Below, in pieces: positions 1 through 8,452 of a stretch of DNA of 64,000 nucleotides. Source of the stretch: Agarivorans aestuarii (GTDB lineage: Bacteria > Pseudomonadota > Gammaproteobacteria > Enterobacterales > Celerinatantimonadaceae); contig NZ_AP023033.1 in NCBI RefSeq assembly GCF_019670125.1, positions 3,621,501 to 3,685,500 on the forward strand. The letters are read 5' to 3'. The notes under the pieces were generated by a model, which ran no database searches, was not told the DNA's origin, and saw nothing but the letters and a program-made list of their open reading frames with translations. The translations under genes were made by a program, and so were the position numbers. Every line of letters begins with the position of its first letter. Within the stretch, counting starts at the first letter, position 1.

Positions 1-106
1 CACTTAGTTGGCCGTTGGTAATACCGTCAACCATAAACTGGATTTCTTCTAGCGACAGCGCTTGGCCATCGCGTTTACGTCGAATAATTTCTTGGGGTAA
101 CAACAT
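1..106 (-). CDS. deoA: Thymidine phosphorylase, N-terminal fragment
   Basis: Only the first 35 codons are inside the window; the gene runs off the left edge. The translation begins [14 protein letters not shown] and continues with a segment ending in VDGITNG, which matches the start of DeoA from memory of the E. coli protein. DeoA phosphorolyses thymidine and deoxyuridine to free base and deoxyribose-1-phosphate in the cytoplasm. An AAGGA ribosome-binding site precedes the ATG. It follows deoC by 31 bases on the same strand, so it is probably in one nupC-deoC-deoA transcript. The identification rests on a short stretch but the context is strongly supportive. Confidence 0.85.
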   Translation of the reverse strand, partial: MLLPQEIIRRKRDGQALSLEEIQFMVDGITNGQLS

Positions 107-137
107 GAGCATTCCTTAACTCTTATCGAAGAATTAA

Positions 138-911
138 CTAATAACCAGCGCCAGCTTGAGCGTTCTCATCACCTGATATAGTGGCTTGTAATGCAGCCAA
201 TAAACTTGATGCACCAAAGCGGAAATGCGCTTGGCTTAACCAATCGTCGCCAAGTGTTTTAGTCGCAAGATCTAGGTAAACTTTCGCTTGTTCGGCGCTT
301 TTAACTCCACCTGCGGCTTTAAAGCCACAATCTGGGTTAAACTCAGCGATTGCTTTTAGCATGATTTCTGCTGCTTCTGGCGTTGCATTTACCGGCACTT
401 TACCGGTAGAAGTTTTAATAAAATCTGCACCCGCTTTAATCGACAACTCACTGGCTTTAGCAATCAGTTCTGGGCTGTTTAATTCGCCACTTTCAATAAT
501 CACTTTTAGCTTTATCTCGCCACAGGCAGCTTTACAGGCTTTAACTAGGTCAAAACCCACTTGCTCGTTACCGGCCATTAAGGCGCGCCATGGGAATACA
601 ACGTCTACTTCGTCTGCGCCATAGGCTACAGCGGCCTTCGTTTCAGCTACAGCCAACTCCACATCATCTTCACCTAAAGGGAAGTTAGTCACAGTAGCAA
701 TTTTCACTTCACTAGCATCGTGTTCGGCCAATACCTTACGAGCAAATGGAATGAAGCGTGGATAAATACAAATAGCCGCAACTTGGCCTTGAGCCGATTT
801 AGCTTGAGCACATAAAGCCGCCACACTCTCGCGAGTATCGTCATCGTTAAGAGTAGTGAGGTCCATTAAAGAAAGGGCTTGACGCGCCACAGCAGTAAGA
901 GACTGAGACAT
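138..911 (-). CDS. deoC: Deoxyribose-phosphate aldolase
   Basis: 257 aa, the usual length for the E. coli-type DeoC. It cleaves 2-deoxyribose-5-phosphate to glyceraldehyde-3-phosphate and acetaldehyde, the last step of deoxynucleoside catabolism. The Schiff-base lysine is visible at about K166 in the motif DFIKTSTGK, and the KVIIESGEL strand and the glycine-rich FKAAGGVK phosphate-binding loop are intact. The ATG has a GAGGA ribosome-binding site. It lies between nupC (100 bases upstream) and deoA (31 bases downstream), all reading leftward, so uptake and degradation are encoded together. Confidence 0.97.
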   Translation of the reverse strand: MSQSLTAVARQALSLMDLTTLNDDDTRESVAALCAQAKSAQGQVAAICIYPRFIPFARKVLAEHDASEVKIATVTNFPLGEDDVELAVAETKAAVAYGADEVDVVFPWRALMAGNEQVGFDLVKACKAACGEIKLKVIIESGELNSPELIAKASELSIKAGADFIKTSTGKVPVNATPEAAEIMLKAIAEFNPDCGFKAAGGVKSAEQAKVYLDLATKTLGDDWLSQAHFRFGASSLLAALQATISGDENAQAGAGY

Positions 912-1011
912 AACTATTCCTCAAAGTTTAAGATTAAACCTAATGCCAGAGCAGCAATAGATTGAACTGAAATAGAGGCTTCTTGGCATATTACCAAGAA
1001 GCCTTACTAGC

Positions 1012-2250
1012 TTATAGCAGGCTGAAGAAGAAACCAGCAAGTGCAGCACTCATTAAGTTAGCTAATGATGCAGCCGCTACAGCTTTAAGACCTAGACGAG
1101 CAATATCACCACGGCGTGATGGCGCCATGCTACCTAAGCCACCTAATAAAATTGCAATTGATGATAGGTTAGCGAAACCACATAGTGCAAAAGTAACAAT
1201 TACTTGAGTGTGCTCTGACAGTGTTTCGCGAATATCAACAAAGTTAATGTAAGCAACAAATTCGTTAACGATAAGCTTTTGACCAATAAAGCTACCTGCT
1301 TGAATGGCTTCAGCCCAAGGCACACCAATAATCCAAGCAACCGGTGCGAAGATGTAACCTAAAATAAGTTCAATGGTTAAGCCTTCAACACCAAACCAAC
1401 CACCGATGCCACCAACCATGCCGTTTAGCAACGCAATCAAACCAATGAAGGCAAGTAGCATTGCACCTACGTTAAGCGCTAAGTGCAAACCGGTAGAAGC
1501 ACCACTTGCTGCAGCGTCGATAACGTTAGCTGGGCGATCTTCTTCGGCTAAAGTAGCGTCCATATCTTGCTCAGAAGCATTAGTTTCAGGCTTGATGATT
1601 TTAGCCATCAATAGGCCACCAGGTGCTGCCATAAATGAAGCAGCAATCAAGTACTTAAGCTCTACACCTAAACCCGCGTAACCCGCTAATACAGAACCTG
1701 CAACCGAAGCCAAACCACCAACCATAATGGCAAATAACTCAGACTCGCTCATTTTTGGGATAAAAGGTTTAACCACAATTGGCGCTTCGGTTTGACCAAC
1801 AAAGATATTGGCAGTAGCAGACATAGACTCTGGGCGGCTAGTGCCTAATGCTTTTTGTAGAGCACCACCAATTACCAAGATGATCTTCTGCATAATGCCA
1901 AGGTAGTAAAGTACCGCGATGAGTGAAGAGAAGAATACAATAATAGGCAATACACGAATGGCAAATACAAAGCCAACACCGTTACCAAACATTGCGTCAG
2001 TGCCTAAGCCACCAAACAAAAAGTTAATACCCGCTTGGGCACTGTCAATCACCGATTGAACACCACCTGAAACAGCAGCTAGCACGTCTTGACCAAATGG
2101 AAGGTAAAGTACAAAGGCACCAAATCCAGCTTGGATAGCAAAAGCTCCCAAAACGGTACGTTTGTTAATTCGTTTTTTGTTATCGGAAAGCAAGAATGCA
2201 ATCCCCAGTAGCGCGAGTACGCCGACCAAGCTCATTACTGTACTGTTCAT
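1012..2250 (-). CDS. nupC: Concentrative nucleoside transporter, NupC family
   Basis: 412 aa integral inner-membrane protein with repeated hydrophobic helices across its length. The CNT-family signature FVGQTEAP is present near residue 150, followed by KPFI. Such proteins import nucleosides with H+ or Na+. It starts at an ATG preceded by AGGGACA. Being first in an apparent nupC-deoC-deoA operon, it supplies the deoxynucleosides that the other two enzymes degrade. Which nucleosides it prefers cannot be read from the sequence. Confidence 0.95.
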   Translation of the reverse strand: MNSTVMSLVGVLALLGIAFLLSDNKKRINKRTVLGAFAIQAGFGAFVLYLPFGQDVLAAVSGGVQSVIDSAQAGINFLFGGLGTDAMFGNGVGFVFAIRVLPIIVFFSSLIAVLYYLGIMQKIILVIGGALQKALGTSRPESMSATANIFVGQTEAPIVVKPFIPKMSESELFAIMVGGLASVAGSVLAGYAGLGVELKYLIAASFMAAPGGLLMAKIIKPETNASEQDMDATLAEEDRPANVIDAAASGASTGLHLALNVGAMLLAFIGLIALLNGMVGGIGGWFGVEGLTIELILGYIFAPVAWIIGVPWAEAIQAGSFIGQKLIVNEFVAYINFVDIRETLSEHTQVIVTFALCGFANLSSIAILLGGLGSMAPSRRGDIARLGLKAVAAASLANLMSAALAGFFFSLL

Positions 2251-2627
2251 ACGTGTCCCTAATGTTTAATTATATTTTTTGTGAAACTTACATCGTTTCT
2301 ATCTTCTTGCCACCAGCACAAGAAGCCTTCTACAACGTGTCTGTTTAGTATTCCATTACATTCAACTATCTGATCAGGTAACTACCTTAATGCCGGCTGA
2401 GCTGCAATGGATTTTACTGCCGGCGATCATACCTAGGGTTTTTGGCCTAAATGATAACTAGATCAAATCTAATCGACTTATTAGCCGTTTCAGAGACCTT
2501 ACTTACCAAATGTGTTTATGCCATACTTCTTCCTAAGGCGACTATCGATTCACAACCTTACTAAGCAAACTATAGGAAATATCAAATCTTATACCTAAGC
2601 GATTAGCCAAGTTGCTTAACGAATTTG
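2251..2627. promoter_or_regulatory. 377-base region upstream of nupC
   Basis: No credible gene. It must hold the nupC promoter reading leftward and the 3' end of the xapX transcript. A small inverted repeat, CTTCTTG at 2303-2309 and CAAGAAG at 2319-2325, would fall in the nupC leader. TGTGA at 2280-2284 is a lone half-site of a CRP box without its partner. I could not recognise a full CytR, DeoR or CRP operator. Confidence 0.4.
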
Positions 2628-2798
2628 TTACGAAAAAAAACGTTCCAAGACATTTTGGTAGGCCATGCCTCCCAAATAGATACCCAAAATACCAATGATG
2701 CCCGATAGCACCGGCGGAGCAGGTAGTGGCAGTTTAATAGCACTAAAAACCACGCCAACCACCGCGCCAGTAATTAAGGCAATAATAACTTCGTACAT
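2628..2798 (-). CDS. XapX domain small membrane protein
   Basis: 56 aa from the ATG at 2798 (MYEVIIALITGAVVG). It has two hydrophobic segments separated by a proline-rich turn, LPLPAPPVLSG, and ends shortly after GGMAYQ; this is the XapX layout. The family is of unknown function. A longer reading from 2840 adds 14 residues of atypical sequence and is less likely. It is oriented like nupC but separated from it by 377 bases, so it probably has its own promoter. Confidence 0.8.
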   Translation of the reverse strand: MYEVIIALITGAVVGVVFSAIKLPLPAPPVLSGIIGILGIYLGGMAYQNVLERFFS

Positions 2799-2985
2799 TT
2801 TCTTTCGTCCTTTAAATACGTGGGAACTTGCTAAAGGCACAGCGCCATTGCTGTTTTGCCCCTCAGTTCATGGCTGGCAGTTTAAGTTTCTAAGTTGTTA
2901 AAAATCGTGAGGCTGATCACGGGATAATAGTCAAAGATTAGTCAAACTAGAGTTAGTTACTAAATATGTTGAAAAGGAATACAAA

Positions 2986-4407
2986 GTGACAGCAGCACTT
3001 GAACCTGAAAAAGAACAAAAATTCGCCTACAGACAACGGTTTAACTGCTGTAAGAACTGCCGCTGCCCCAATTTTGGATTAACCGAAAGCTCAGACTATT
3101 TAGCCGAAAGTCATCAATTGGGTTATCCCGCTTTGCATTGCAAAGCGTGTGGTAGTTACCCACCTCTCGTTGACAGCCACAGCGTAAACTTGATTGTTGA
3201 AGAACGCACCAAACTACACTTAAGCAAAGCTCCCTGTGGTTGCAGCAATTGCGAACCTGGCTTCTTCCTAGGCCCAACTACCGGCGTTAAACGCTACGGA
3301 AAAACCGGTGCTAACAGCCAACGTTACCAATGCCGAAAATGCCAAAGCGTCTTTACCCAAGTACACGTGAAAGGCAGTGAGCAACTATGTCGTTTATTCA
3401 ATTCTCTAAGCTTAGGCCACAGCCCACAGAAAATAATGCAGCAACTGAGCATTGCGCCAAAAATCTATTACCAACTGCTACAGCGCCTATTTCACTGTTT
3501 ACGGTTTTATTCGCGCCAGCAAGAGGTAATGGCTCTCAAACGCAAGTTTTTAGCGATTCATACCGAAAGCAATGTGCATGAGTTTTCCGAGCAAAAGCGT
3601 GTTTGGGCGTTGTGCTCTAGCGAGGCGCAATCGGGTTACGTATTACTGCATACCCATAACCAAACGCAATTGCAGCTTAATGATTCGGTTTACTACCAGC
3701 AACAAGCGTCTACTAGGCTACCAGCACTGCAAGATAGCCCCATTGTAGAGGCCTTAAAGCGCCGTTATCAGCTCACCCTGAACCGTTATCACTTTGAAGA
3801 TTTACACTACGGTCCCACCTCGCATCTGCGCGGTACTCAAATTATTCAACCGGCAATTTGTGCTTACGCACACTTTCAGCTTTTATCCGGTTTTACCCAC
3901 CAAGTTAAGCATTTTCACCACTATATCGAACACGAAAGCAGTATCCGCGGTGCGGCTCTTATGAGCTGTGTTGAACAAATACGAGAGAAATCTGCCGACG
4001 TGTATTACATCTATCAGCATCCTCGTACTCAATCAGATATGGGCGCTGCAGGTAATAAAGTAGGTTGGTGGAATGACCGCTGGTATCCAGCTCCTTTTGG
4101 TGCGTTTTGTGGCATTAGTTCAGGCCAGCAAGTCCCCGCTCCCATCGACTTACCTCGTCCGCAAGCTTGCCAGAACTTCTTTGTGCACCTTGAGCAAAAC
4201 ATGTCGAAGCAGCTGAAAAGTGCCAGCTCGGTTGACGCCTTATTTGAAATTAATCGTGCCCTATTTAACTACGTCATCACCGACCAAAACGGTGAGACAC
4301 CCGCCATGCGACTAGGCGCTAGTGAACAACCACTAAGTGGAACCACTTTAGTGAGTGCAGCCGTAGCCGCCGTTAATGCCGACCATATCGACAAATTTAA
4401 GGCATAA
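2986..4407 (+). CDS. Zinc-ribbon / HTH protein of unknown function, transposase-like N-terminus
   Basis: 473 aa, starting with GTG. I do not recognise a named gene. The N-terminal 130 residues carry several cysteine pairs of zinc-ribbon type (CKNC, CKAC, CSNC, CRKC); the last, in YQCRKCQSVF, resembles the zinc ribbon of IS1-type InsA proteins. A helix-turn-helix-like stretch (about residues 138-165, SLGHSPQKIMQQLSI) follows. The remaining 300 residues have no motif I can name. No inverted repeats flank it. Its place between xapX and yjjV next to nucleoside genes suggests a resident gene rather than an active element. A domesticated transposase-like DNA-binding protein is an inference. Confidence 0.6.
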   Translation: MTAALEPEKEQKFAYRQRFNCCKNCRCPNFGLTESSDYLAESHQLGYPALHCKACGSYPPLVDSHSVNLIVEERTKLHLSKAPCGCSNCEPGFFLGPTTGVKRYGKTGANSQRYQCRKCQSVFTQVHVKGSEQLCRLFNSLSLGHSPQKIMQQLSIAPKIYYQLLQRLFHCLRFYSRQQEVMALKRKFLAIHTESNVHEFSEQKRVWALCSSEAQSGYVLLHTHNQTQLQLNDSVYYQQQASTRLPALQDSPIVEALKRRYQLTLNRYHFEDLHYGPTSHLRGTQIIQPAICAYAHFQLLSGFTHQVKHFHHYIEHESSIRGAALMSCVEQIREKSADVYYIYQHPRTQSDMGAAGNKVGWWNDRWYPAPFGAFCGISSGQQVPAPIDLPRPQACQNFFVHLEQNMSKQLKSASSVDALFEINRALFNYVITDQNGETPAMRLGASEQPLSGTTLVSAAVAAVNADHIDKFKA

Positions 4408-4466
4408 ACCTGAATAGGCTTGCTAACGAGCTTAAGTGGCTATTCGCCTAGTAATACCTTAAAGCT

Positions 4467-5261
4467 TTAAGGTTCTAGCCTTAAAACTTGTAGGCTGTTG
4501 TCCCATAGGCGCTGCTCAAGCTCTTGAGGTGATTCGCTGCGCAGCGCTGCTAATTGCTCAAAAATAACTGAGAGATTAAGTGGCGTATTGTGCTGTTGTT
4601 GCATCTCAAACAAAGGCATATCTGGTGCGTCGGTTTCTAGCACCAAAGCATCTAACGGTAGGCGTTTTAAGGCCTTGCGCGTTTTTTCTGAACGCGGCCA
4701 AGTAATGGTGCCGCCTACGCCAATTTTAAAACCCAAATCAACAAAGCGGCTAGCTTGTACATAGCTGCCACTAAAACCGTGAATAATCCCGCCTTGGTCA
4801 AACTGAGCTTGTTTGAGTAGATGAGCAACGCGATCATGCAGTCGCACCGAATGGATAAGTAAGGGCAAAGCTTGTTGTTGAGCCGCCTTTATTTGCCAAT
4901 TAAAGGCAAACTCTTGATGAGCGTTAGTTTCGGGGAAACGACCGTCTAAACCACACTCTCCCCATGCACTTAGCCGCTCTCGATGCTGTTGCACTATTTG
5001 GCCTAAAGCCTCTAATTCTCCAAGCAATAATTCTGGCTCACCCTGCAAGGCATTTTTATCTAAAAAGCATGGATGGTAACCCAAGGCAATTTTCAACATT
5101 TTTAGGAAAGATAGGCCGACTACGGTTTGCCAGTTTTCTGGGCCCACAGCAGGTACTAGGCAGCCTTGTATATTGCAGCGTTTGAACTCTGCTAAGTAAC
5201 TGGGTAAATCCTGCTTAAATGGCGCGAAGTCCAAGTGACAATGGGTATCAAACCAGGCCAT
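4467..5261 (-). CDS. yjjV: TatD-family metal-dependent hydrolase (YjjV type)
   Basis: 264 aa TIM-barrel hydrolase. Metal ligands are visible in the N-terminal DTHCHLDF, the glutamate of GECGLDG, the histidines in LIHS and IHGFSGS, and the aspartate in LETDAPDMPL. The stretch around IGVGGTITWPRS matches E. coli YjjV more closely than TatD. Members are phosphodiesterase/DNase-like enzymes of uncertain physiological substrate. The start codon overlaps the stop of an upstream 44-codon ORF as TAATG, so translation is probably coupled. E. coli yjjV also lies close to the deo genes. Confidence 0.88.
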   Translation of the reverse strand: MAWFDTHCHLDFAPFKQDLPSYLAEFKRCNIQGCLVPAVGPENWQTVVGLSFLKMLKIALGYHPCFLDKNALQGEPELLLGELEALGQIVQQHRERLSAWGECGLDGRFPETNAHQEFAFNWQIKAAQQQALPLLIHSVRLHDRVAHLLKQAQFDQGGIIHGFSGSYVQASRFVDLGFKIGVGGTITWPRSEKTRKALKRLPLDALVLETDAPDMPLFEMQQQHNTPLNLSVIFEQLAALRSESPQELEQRLWDNSLQVLRLEP

Positions 5262-5395
5262 TACTCGCCTTTATCCTGTTTAGGGTGCTCTTGAGGAATG
5301 CAACTTCGACAGGGTTTGTCCAAACCATTTTTATGGAGCCAGTTATCGTAACAAGCAATATAGTGGCGAAAAAGCCTGATTATTCGAGCGACCAT
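5261..5395 (-). CDS. 44-aa cysteine-containing small protein coupled to yjjV
   Basis: The ATG at 5395 is preceded by a strong GAGGTGG ribosome-binding site and the stop codon shares a base with the yjjV start (TAATG). The translation begins MVARIIRLFRHYIACYDNW and contains NGLDKPCRSCIP near the end. This pattern, a basic amphipathic start, YDxW, NGL and a CRSC-type cysteine pair, resembles the small DUF5363-type proteins found beside tatD-like genes; that family assignment is from memory and tentative. The function is unknown. Coupling and a good ribosome-binding site make it likely to be translated. Confidence 0.65.
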   Translation of the reverse strand: MVARIIRLFRHYIACYDNWLHKNGLDKPCRSCIPQEHPKQDKGE

Positions 5396-5826
5396 AGACC
5401 ACCTCTTCTGCTGAGCTTCATGTCACTTATAGTAATTTTACCCACATATATAGGTAATATCTCTTAAATCCCCAACAAATTAAGATAAATACTGAGAATA
5501 GCGTATTGAATTCAGTAATTCTTAATCCTACTCTACCAATGGATCACTGTATATACAGAGTGGTTACAGGGAAAATAGTTAATATTCGAAACGCGACACC
5601 GACAATATCTAGTAAGTCATGCTCGATGGTGCAACACATTCCCAATAGTAGATTACACTTAGTAAGTTTAAGTAGGTGTTTACTATCCTTGGATAAATGC
5701 ACTTCACCAACAATGAATACATCGGCTGTGAGCTTCGCCATTTACGCAAGTGTGCTGCTTGGGCTTGTTCCAGTAACGCTGACCTAACTAGATAAAATAT
5801 TTCAATAAAAAAACAGGGAGTTTGAC
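5396..5826. promoter_or_regulatory. 431-base divergent region between yjjV and the BMP transporter operon
   Basis: No convincing gene. Short open frames exist on both strands but lack ribosome-binding sites or recognisable protein sequence. The region must carry promoters for both flanking operons. A 12-base perfect palindrome CTGTATATACAG lies at 5547-5558; it is too short-spaced for a LexA box. An AT-rich stretch followed by AGGGAG (5815-5820) precedes the GTG of the binding-protein gene. Confidence 0.4.
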
Positions 5827-6822
5827 GTGAAAACATTCACAACCAACCTTACAGCTGCAGCTTTAGCAGTTGCCTCTTTTAGTGCGTTAGCCGCTAAACC
5901 AGCCGTTGTTTATGATACTGCCGGCAAATTTGATAAATCATTCAATGAAGCTGTTTTTCGCAATGGCGTAGAAGTATTTAAAAAAGAAAAAGGCGTTGAT
6001 GTACGCGAATTTGAACCACAGAATGAAGCGCAACGCGAACAAGGTTTACGCCGTTTAGCGGGCCGCGGATTCAGCCCAATTGTTGCTGTAGGCTTTAACA
6101 TGGCCTCAGCCGTTGAGAAAGTAGCAGCCGAATACCCTGATACTCAGTTCACCATTATCGACATGGTGATTGATAAACCCAACGTTCAATCGGTGGTATT
6201 TAAAGAACACGAAGGTTCTTTCTTAGTTGGTGCCTTGGCAGCCAAAGTATCTAACACCAATACCGTTGGTTTTGTAGGCGGTATGGACATCCCGCTTATC
6301 CGTAAATTTGCCTGTGGCTATGAGCAAGGTGCGGTTTATGCCAATGCCAACACCAAAGTACTGCAAAACATGACTGGTTCTACGCCAGCTGCTTTTGCCG
6401 ATCCAGCTAAAGGCTCAGAGCTAGCTAAATCTCAGTTTTCTCAAGGTGCTGACGTTATCTATGCAGCAGCAGGCGGAACCGGTTTAGGTGTTTACCAAGC
6501 CGCTAAAGATGCAGGCAAATATGCCATTGGTGTTGATTCAAACCAAAACCACTTACAGCCAGGCACTATGTTGACCTCAATGGTTAAGAAAGTGGGCGCC
6601 GTTGCTTACAGTACTTGGGAAGAAGGCATGAACGGTACTTGGCAGCCAGGTATTAAAGCCTTAGGTCTTAAGGAAGATTCTGTTGATTGGGCGCAAGATG
6701 AGCACAATGCTTCATTAATCACTCCAGAATTGAAAGCATACGTAGAGGGAATTAAAGCCGATATTATTTCTGGCAAAATTACTGTTCATGACTACATGTC
6801 GGACAACACCTGTAACTACTAA
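5827..6822 (+). CDS. BMP-family ABC transporter substrate-binding protein (nucleoside type)
   Basis: 331 aa with a signal peptide ending near SALAA, and no lipobox cysteine, so it is probably soluble in the periplasm. The Bmp/PnrA fold signatures are present: DTAGKFDKSFNEA near the start, VGFVGGMDIP in the middle, and GVDSNQ later. This family binds purine and pyrimidine nucleosides and delivers them to the ABC importer encoded just downstream. Translation starts at GTG with AGGGAG upstream. A terminator-like hairpin (6828-6862) follows, which would make this gene more abundantly expressed than the membrane components, as usual for binding proteins. The ligand is inferred from family and neighbouring deo genes. 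Confidence 0.9.
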   Translation: MKTFTTNLTAAALAVASFSALAAKPAVVYDTAGKFDKSFNEAVFRNGVEVFKKEKGVDVREFEPQNEAQREQGLRRLAGRGFSPIVAVGFNMASAVEKVAAEYPDTQFTIIDMVIDKPNVQSVVFKEHEGSFLVGALAAKVSNTNTVGFVGGMDIPLIRKFACGYEQGAVYANANTKVLQNMTGSTPAAFADPAKGSELAKSQFSQGADVIYAAAGGTGLGVYQAAKDAGKYAIGVDSNQNHLQPGTMLTSMVKKVGAVAYSTWEEGMNGTWQPGIKALGLKEDSVDWAQDEHNASLITPELKAYVEGIKADIISGKITVHDYMSDNTCNY

Positions 6823-6827
6823 ATGCT

Positions 6828-6862
6828 AAAAATACGCGCCAACCTCGAGTTGGCGTATTTTT
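6828..6862 (+). terminator. Intra-operon hairpin / partial terminator
   Basis: AAAAATACG and CCAAC pair with GTTGGCGTATTTTT around a CTCGA loop, a stem of about 14 pairs with a 2-base bulge, ending in a T-run. It lies just after the binding-protein stop codon and 24 bases before the ATPase start, the typical place for an attenuator that lowers expression of downstream transporter genes. Confidence 0.75.
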
Positions 6863-6886
6863 ACTGGCTAGAAATGGAAATCGAAA

Positions 6887-8452
6887 TTGATTCACGCAGC
6901 TGATTTTGCCATTAAACTGGAAAAAATCGATAAGCGCTTTGGCAGCGTTCATGCCAATCGCAGTATCGACCTTGCCATTCCTAAAGGCACAATTCATGGA
7001 ATTATTGGCGAAAATGGCGCCGGTAAATCCACCCTAATGAGTATTATTTACGGCTTCTATCATGCCGACTCTGGCTCTATGCAGGTACATGGCCAGCATT
7101 ACCAACCACATAATTCTCAAGAAGCCATCAAGGCGGGTATTGGCATGGTGCACCAGCACTTCATGTTAGTGGATACCTTTACGGTGCTGGAAAACATCGT
7201 TCTTGGTGCAGAAGACGGCTGGAAGCTTGAAGATAGTTTAAGCGCAGCGCGTAAGAAGCTTAAGCAACTAGCCAAAGACTACGGTTTAGATGTGCCACTA
7301 GATGCCGTTGTTGGTGAGCTAGCGGTAGGTTTGCAGCAACGTGTAGAGATCTTAAAAGCCTTATATCGTGGCGCTAAAATTCTCATTTTGGATGAACCCA
7401 CTGGGGTACTCACGCCGCAAGAAGCCGATCACTTGTTTACCATTTTAGGTAAGTTACGTGAGCAAGGCACCACCATCATGATTATTACCCATAAGCTTCG
7501 TGAAGTATTAGCCATTACCGACAATGTATCGGTGATGCGACAGGGAGCAATGGTTGAACATGTAGTAACAGCTGAAACCAATCAAGAGCAACTTGCAGAG
7601 CTAATGGTAGGCCGCAAGGTATTGCTGCAAGTAGAGCGCGGTGAAGCGAAACCACAAGCGCCATTAATTGAAGTGAACAAGCTTAGCTACATAGATAGTG
7701 CCGGGGTTAAACGCGTAAAAGATATCTCGTTTAATGTTCGCGCTGGAGAAATCGTTGGTATTGCCGGAGTATCAGGCAATGGTCAGTCAGAAATTCTTAG
7801 CTTATTAAGCGGCATTATCACCCCAAGCAGCGGCAGTATGACCTTAAACGGACATACCATTGACGCCGAAAGCCATTACAACCCACGCAGCATTAGGTCC
7901 ATTGGCGTAGGCCACATTCCTGAAGACCGACACAAGCAAGGGCTTATCAATAAGTTTGCAGCCAAAGAAGCTTATATACTCGGTTATCACCACCTTGCGC
8001 AATACAACAAAGGGGTATTGCAAGACAAGCAAGCGATTGAACAGGGCTGTCAACAAAGCATGGAAAAGTGGGACGTTCGCCCCGCAGATACCAACTTAAA
8101 AACCGCCAACTTCTCGGGAGGCAACCAACAAAAATTGGTGATTGCTCGCGAGATGGAGCAAGACCCAGATATTCTTCTGGTTGGCCAACCTACCCGTGGC
8201 GTAGACATTGGTGCTATTGAATACATTCACCAACAAATCATCCACTCGCGTGACGCAGGTAAAGCAGTATTGCTGGTCTCGGTTGAATTAGATGAAATTG
8301 TCAACTTGGCCGATCGAATCATTGTGGTCTTTGATGGCGCGATTGTAGGTGAAGTTAGCGCAGAACAAGCGGATGAACAAACCTTAGGATTAATGATGGC
8401 CAACATTGTGCCAGAGCATATAAAAAACACCGCGCAGGGAGGTGAAATATGA
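6887..8452 (+). CDS. Nucleoside ABC importer ATP-binding protein (two fused ATPase domains)
   Basis: 521 aa with tandem ABC domains, as in RbsA/NupA-type ATPases. Domain one has Walker A GENGAGKST, signature AVGLQQRVEI and Walker B ILDEPTGVLTP. Domain two has a degenerate P-loop (GVSGNGQSE) and signature SGGNQQKLVI. The usual aspartate-glutamate after its Walker B strand is changed (LLVGQPTRG), as is common in this family where one site is inactive. The best start is TTG at 6887, since no ATG or GTG lies in frame after the upstream stop; GGAA lies 6 bases before it. Its end overlaps the next gene by ATGA. Confidence 0.92.
   Translation: MIHAADFAIKLEKIDKRFGSVHANRSIDLAIPKGTIHGIIGENGAGKSTLMSIIYGFYHADSGSMQVHGQHYQPHNSQEAIKAGIGMVHQHFMLVDTFTVLENIVLGAEDGWKLEDSLSAARKKLKQLAKDYGLDVPLDAVVGELAVGLQQRVEILKALYRGAKILILDEPTGVLTPQEADHLFTILGKLREQGTTIMIITHKLREVLAITDNVSVMRQGAMVEHVVTAETNQEQLAELMVGRKVLLQVERGEAKPQAPLIEVNKLSYIDSAGVKRVKDISFNVRAGEIVGIAGVSGNGQSEILSLLSGIITPSSGSMTLNGHTIDAESHYNPRSIRSIGVGHIPEDRHKQGLINKFAAKEAYILGYHHLAQYNKGVLQDKQAIEQGCQQSMEKWDVRPADTNLKTANFSGGNQQKLVIAREMEQDPDILLVGQPTRGVDIGAIEYIHQQIIHSRDAGKAVLLVSVELDEIVNLADRIIVVFDGAIVGEVSAEQADEQTLGLMMANIVPEHIKNTAQGGEI

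Noticed and set aside
2280-2300. CRP site upstream of nupC
   Set aside because: Only the TGTGA half is present; the matching TCACA half is missing at the right spacing.
4457-4472. CCTTAAAGCTTTAAGG palindrome as a terminator
   Set aside because: It has no loop-plus-T-run structure and overlaps the yjjV stop; it may be chance.
5547-5558. CTGTATATACAG as a LexA (SOS) box
   Set aside because: LexA sites need CTGT-N8-ACAG; here only four bases separate the halves, and no SOS gene is adjacent.
5693-5793. 33-codon ORF (MHFTNNEYIGCELRH...) before the BMP operon
   Set aside because: No ribosome-binding site, no recognisable similarity and odd cysteine/tryptophan-rich composition; overlapping frames on both strands are equally open.
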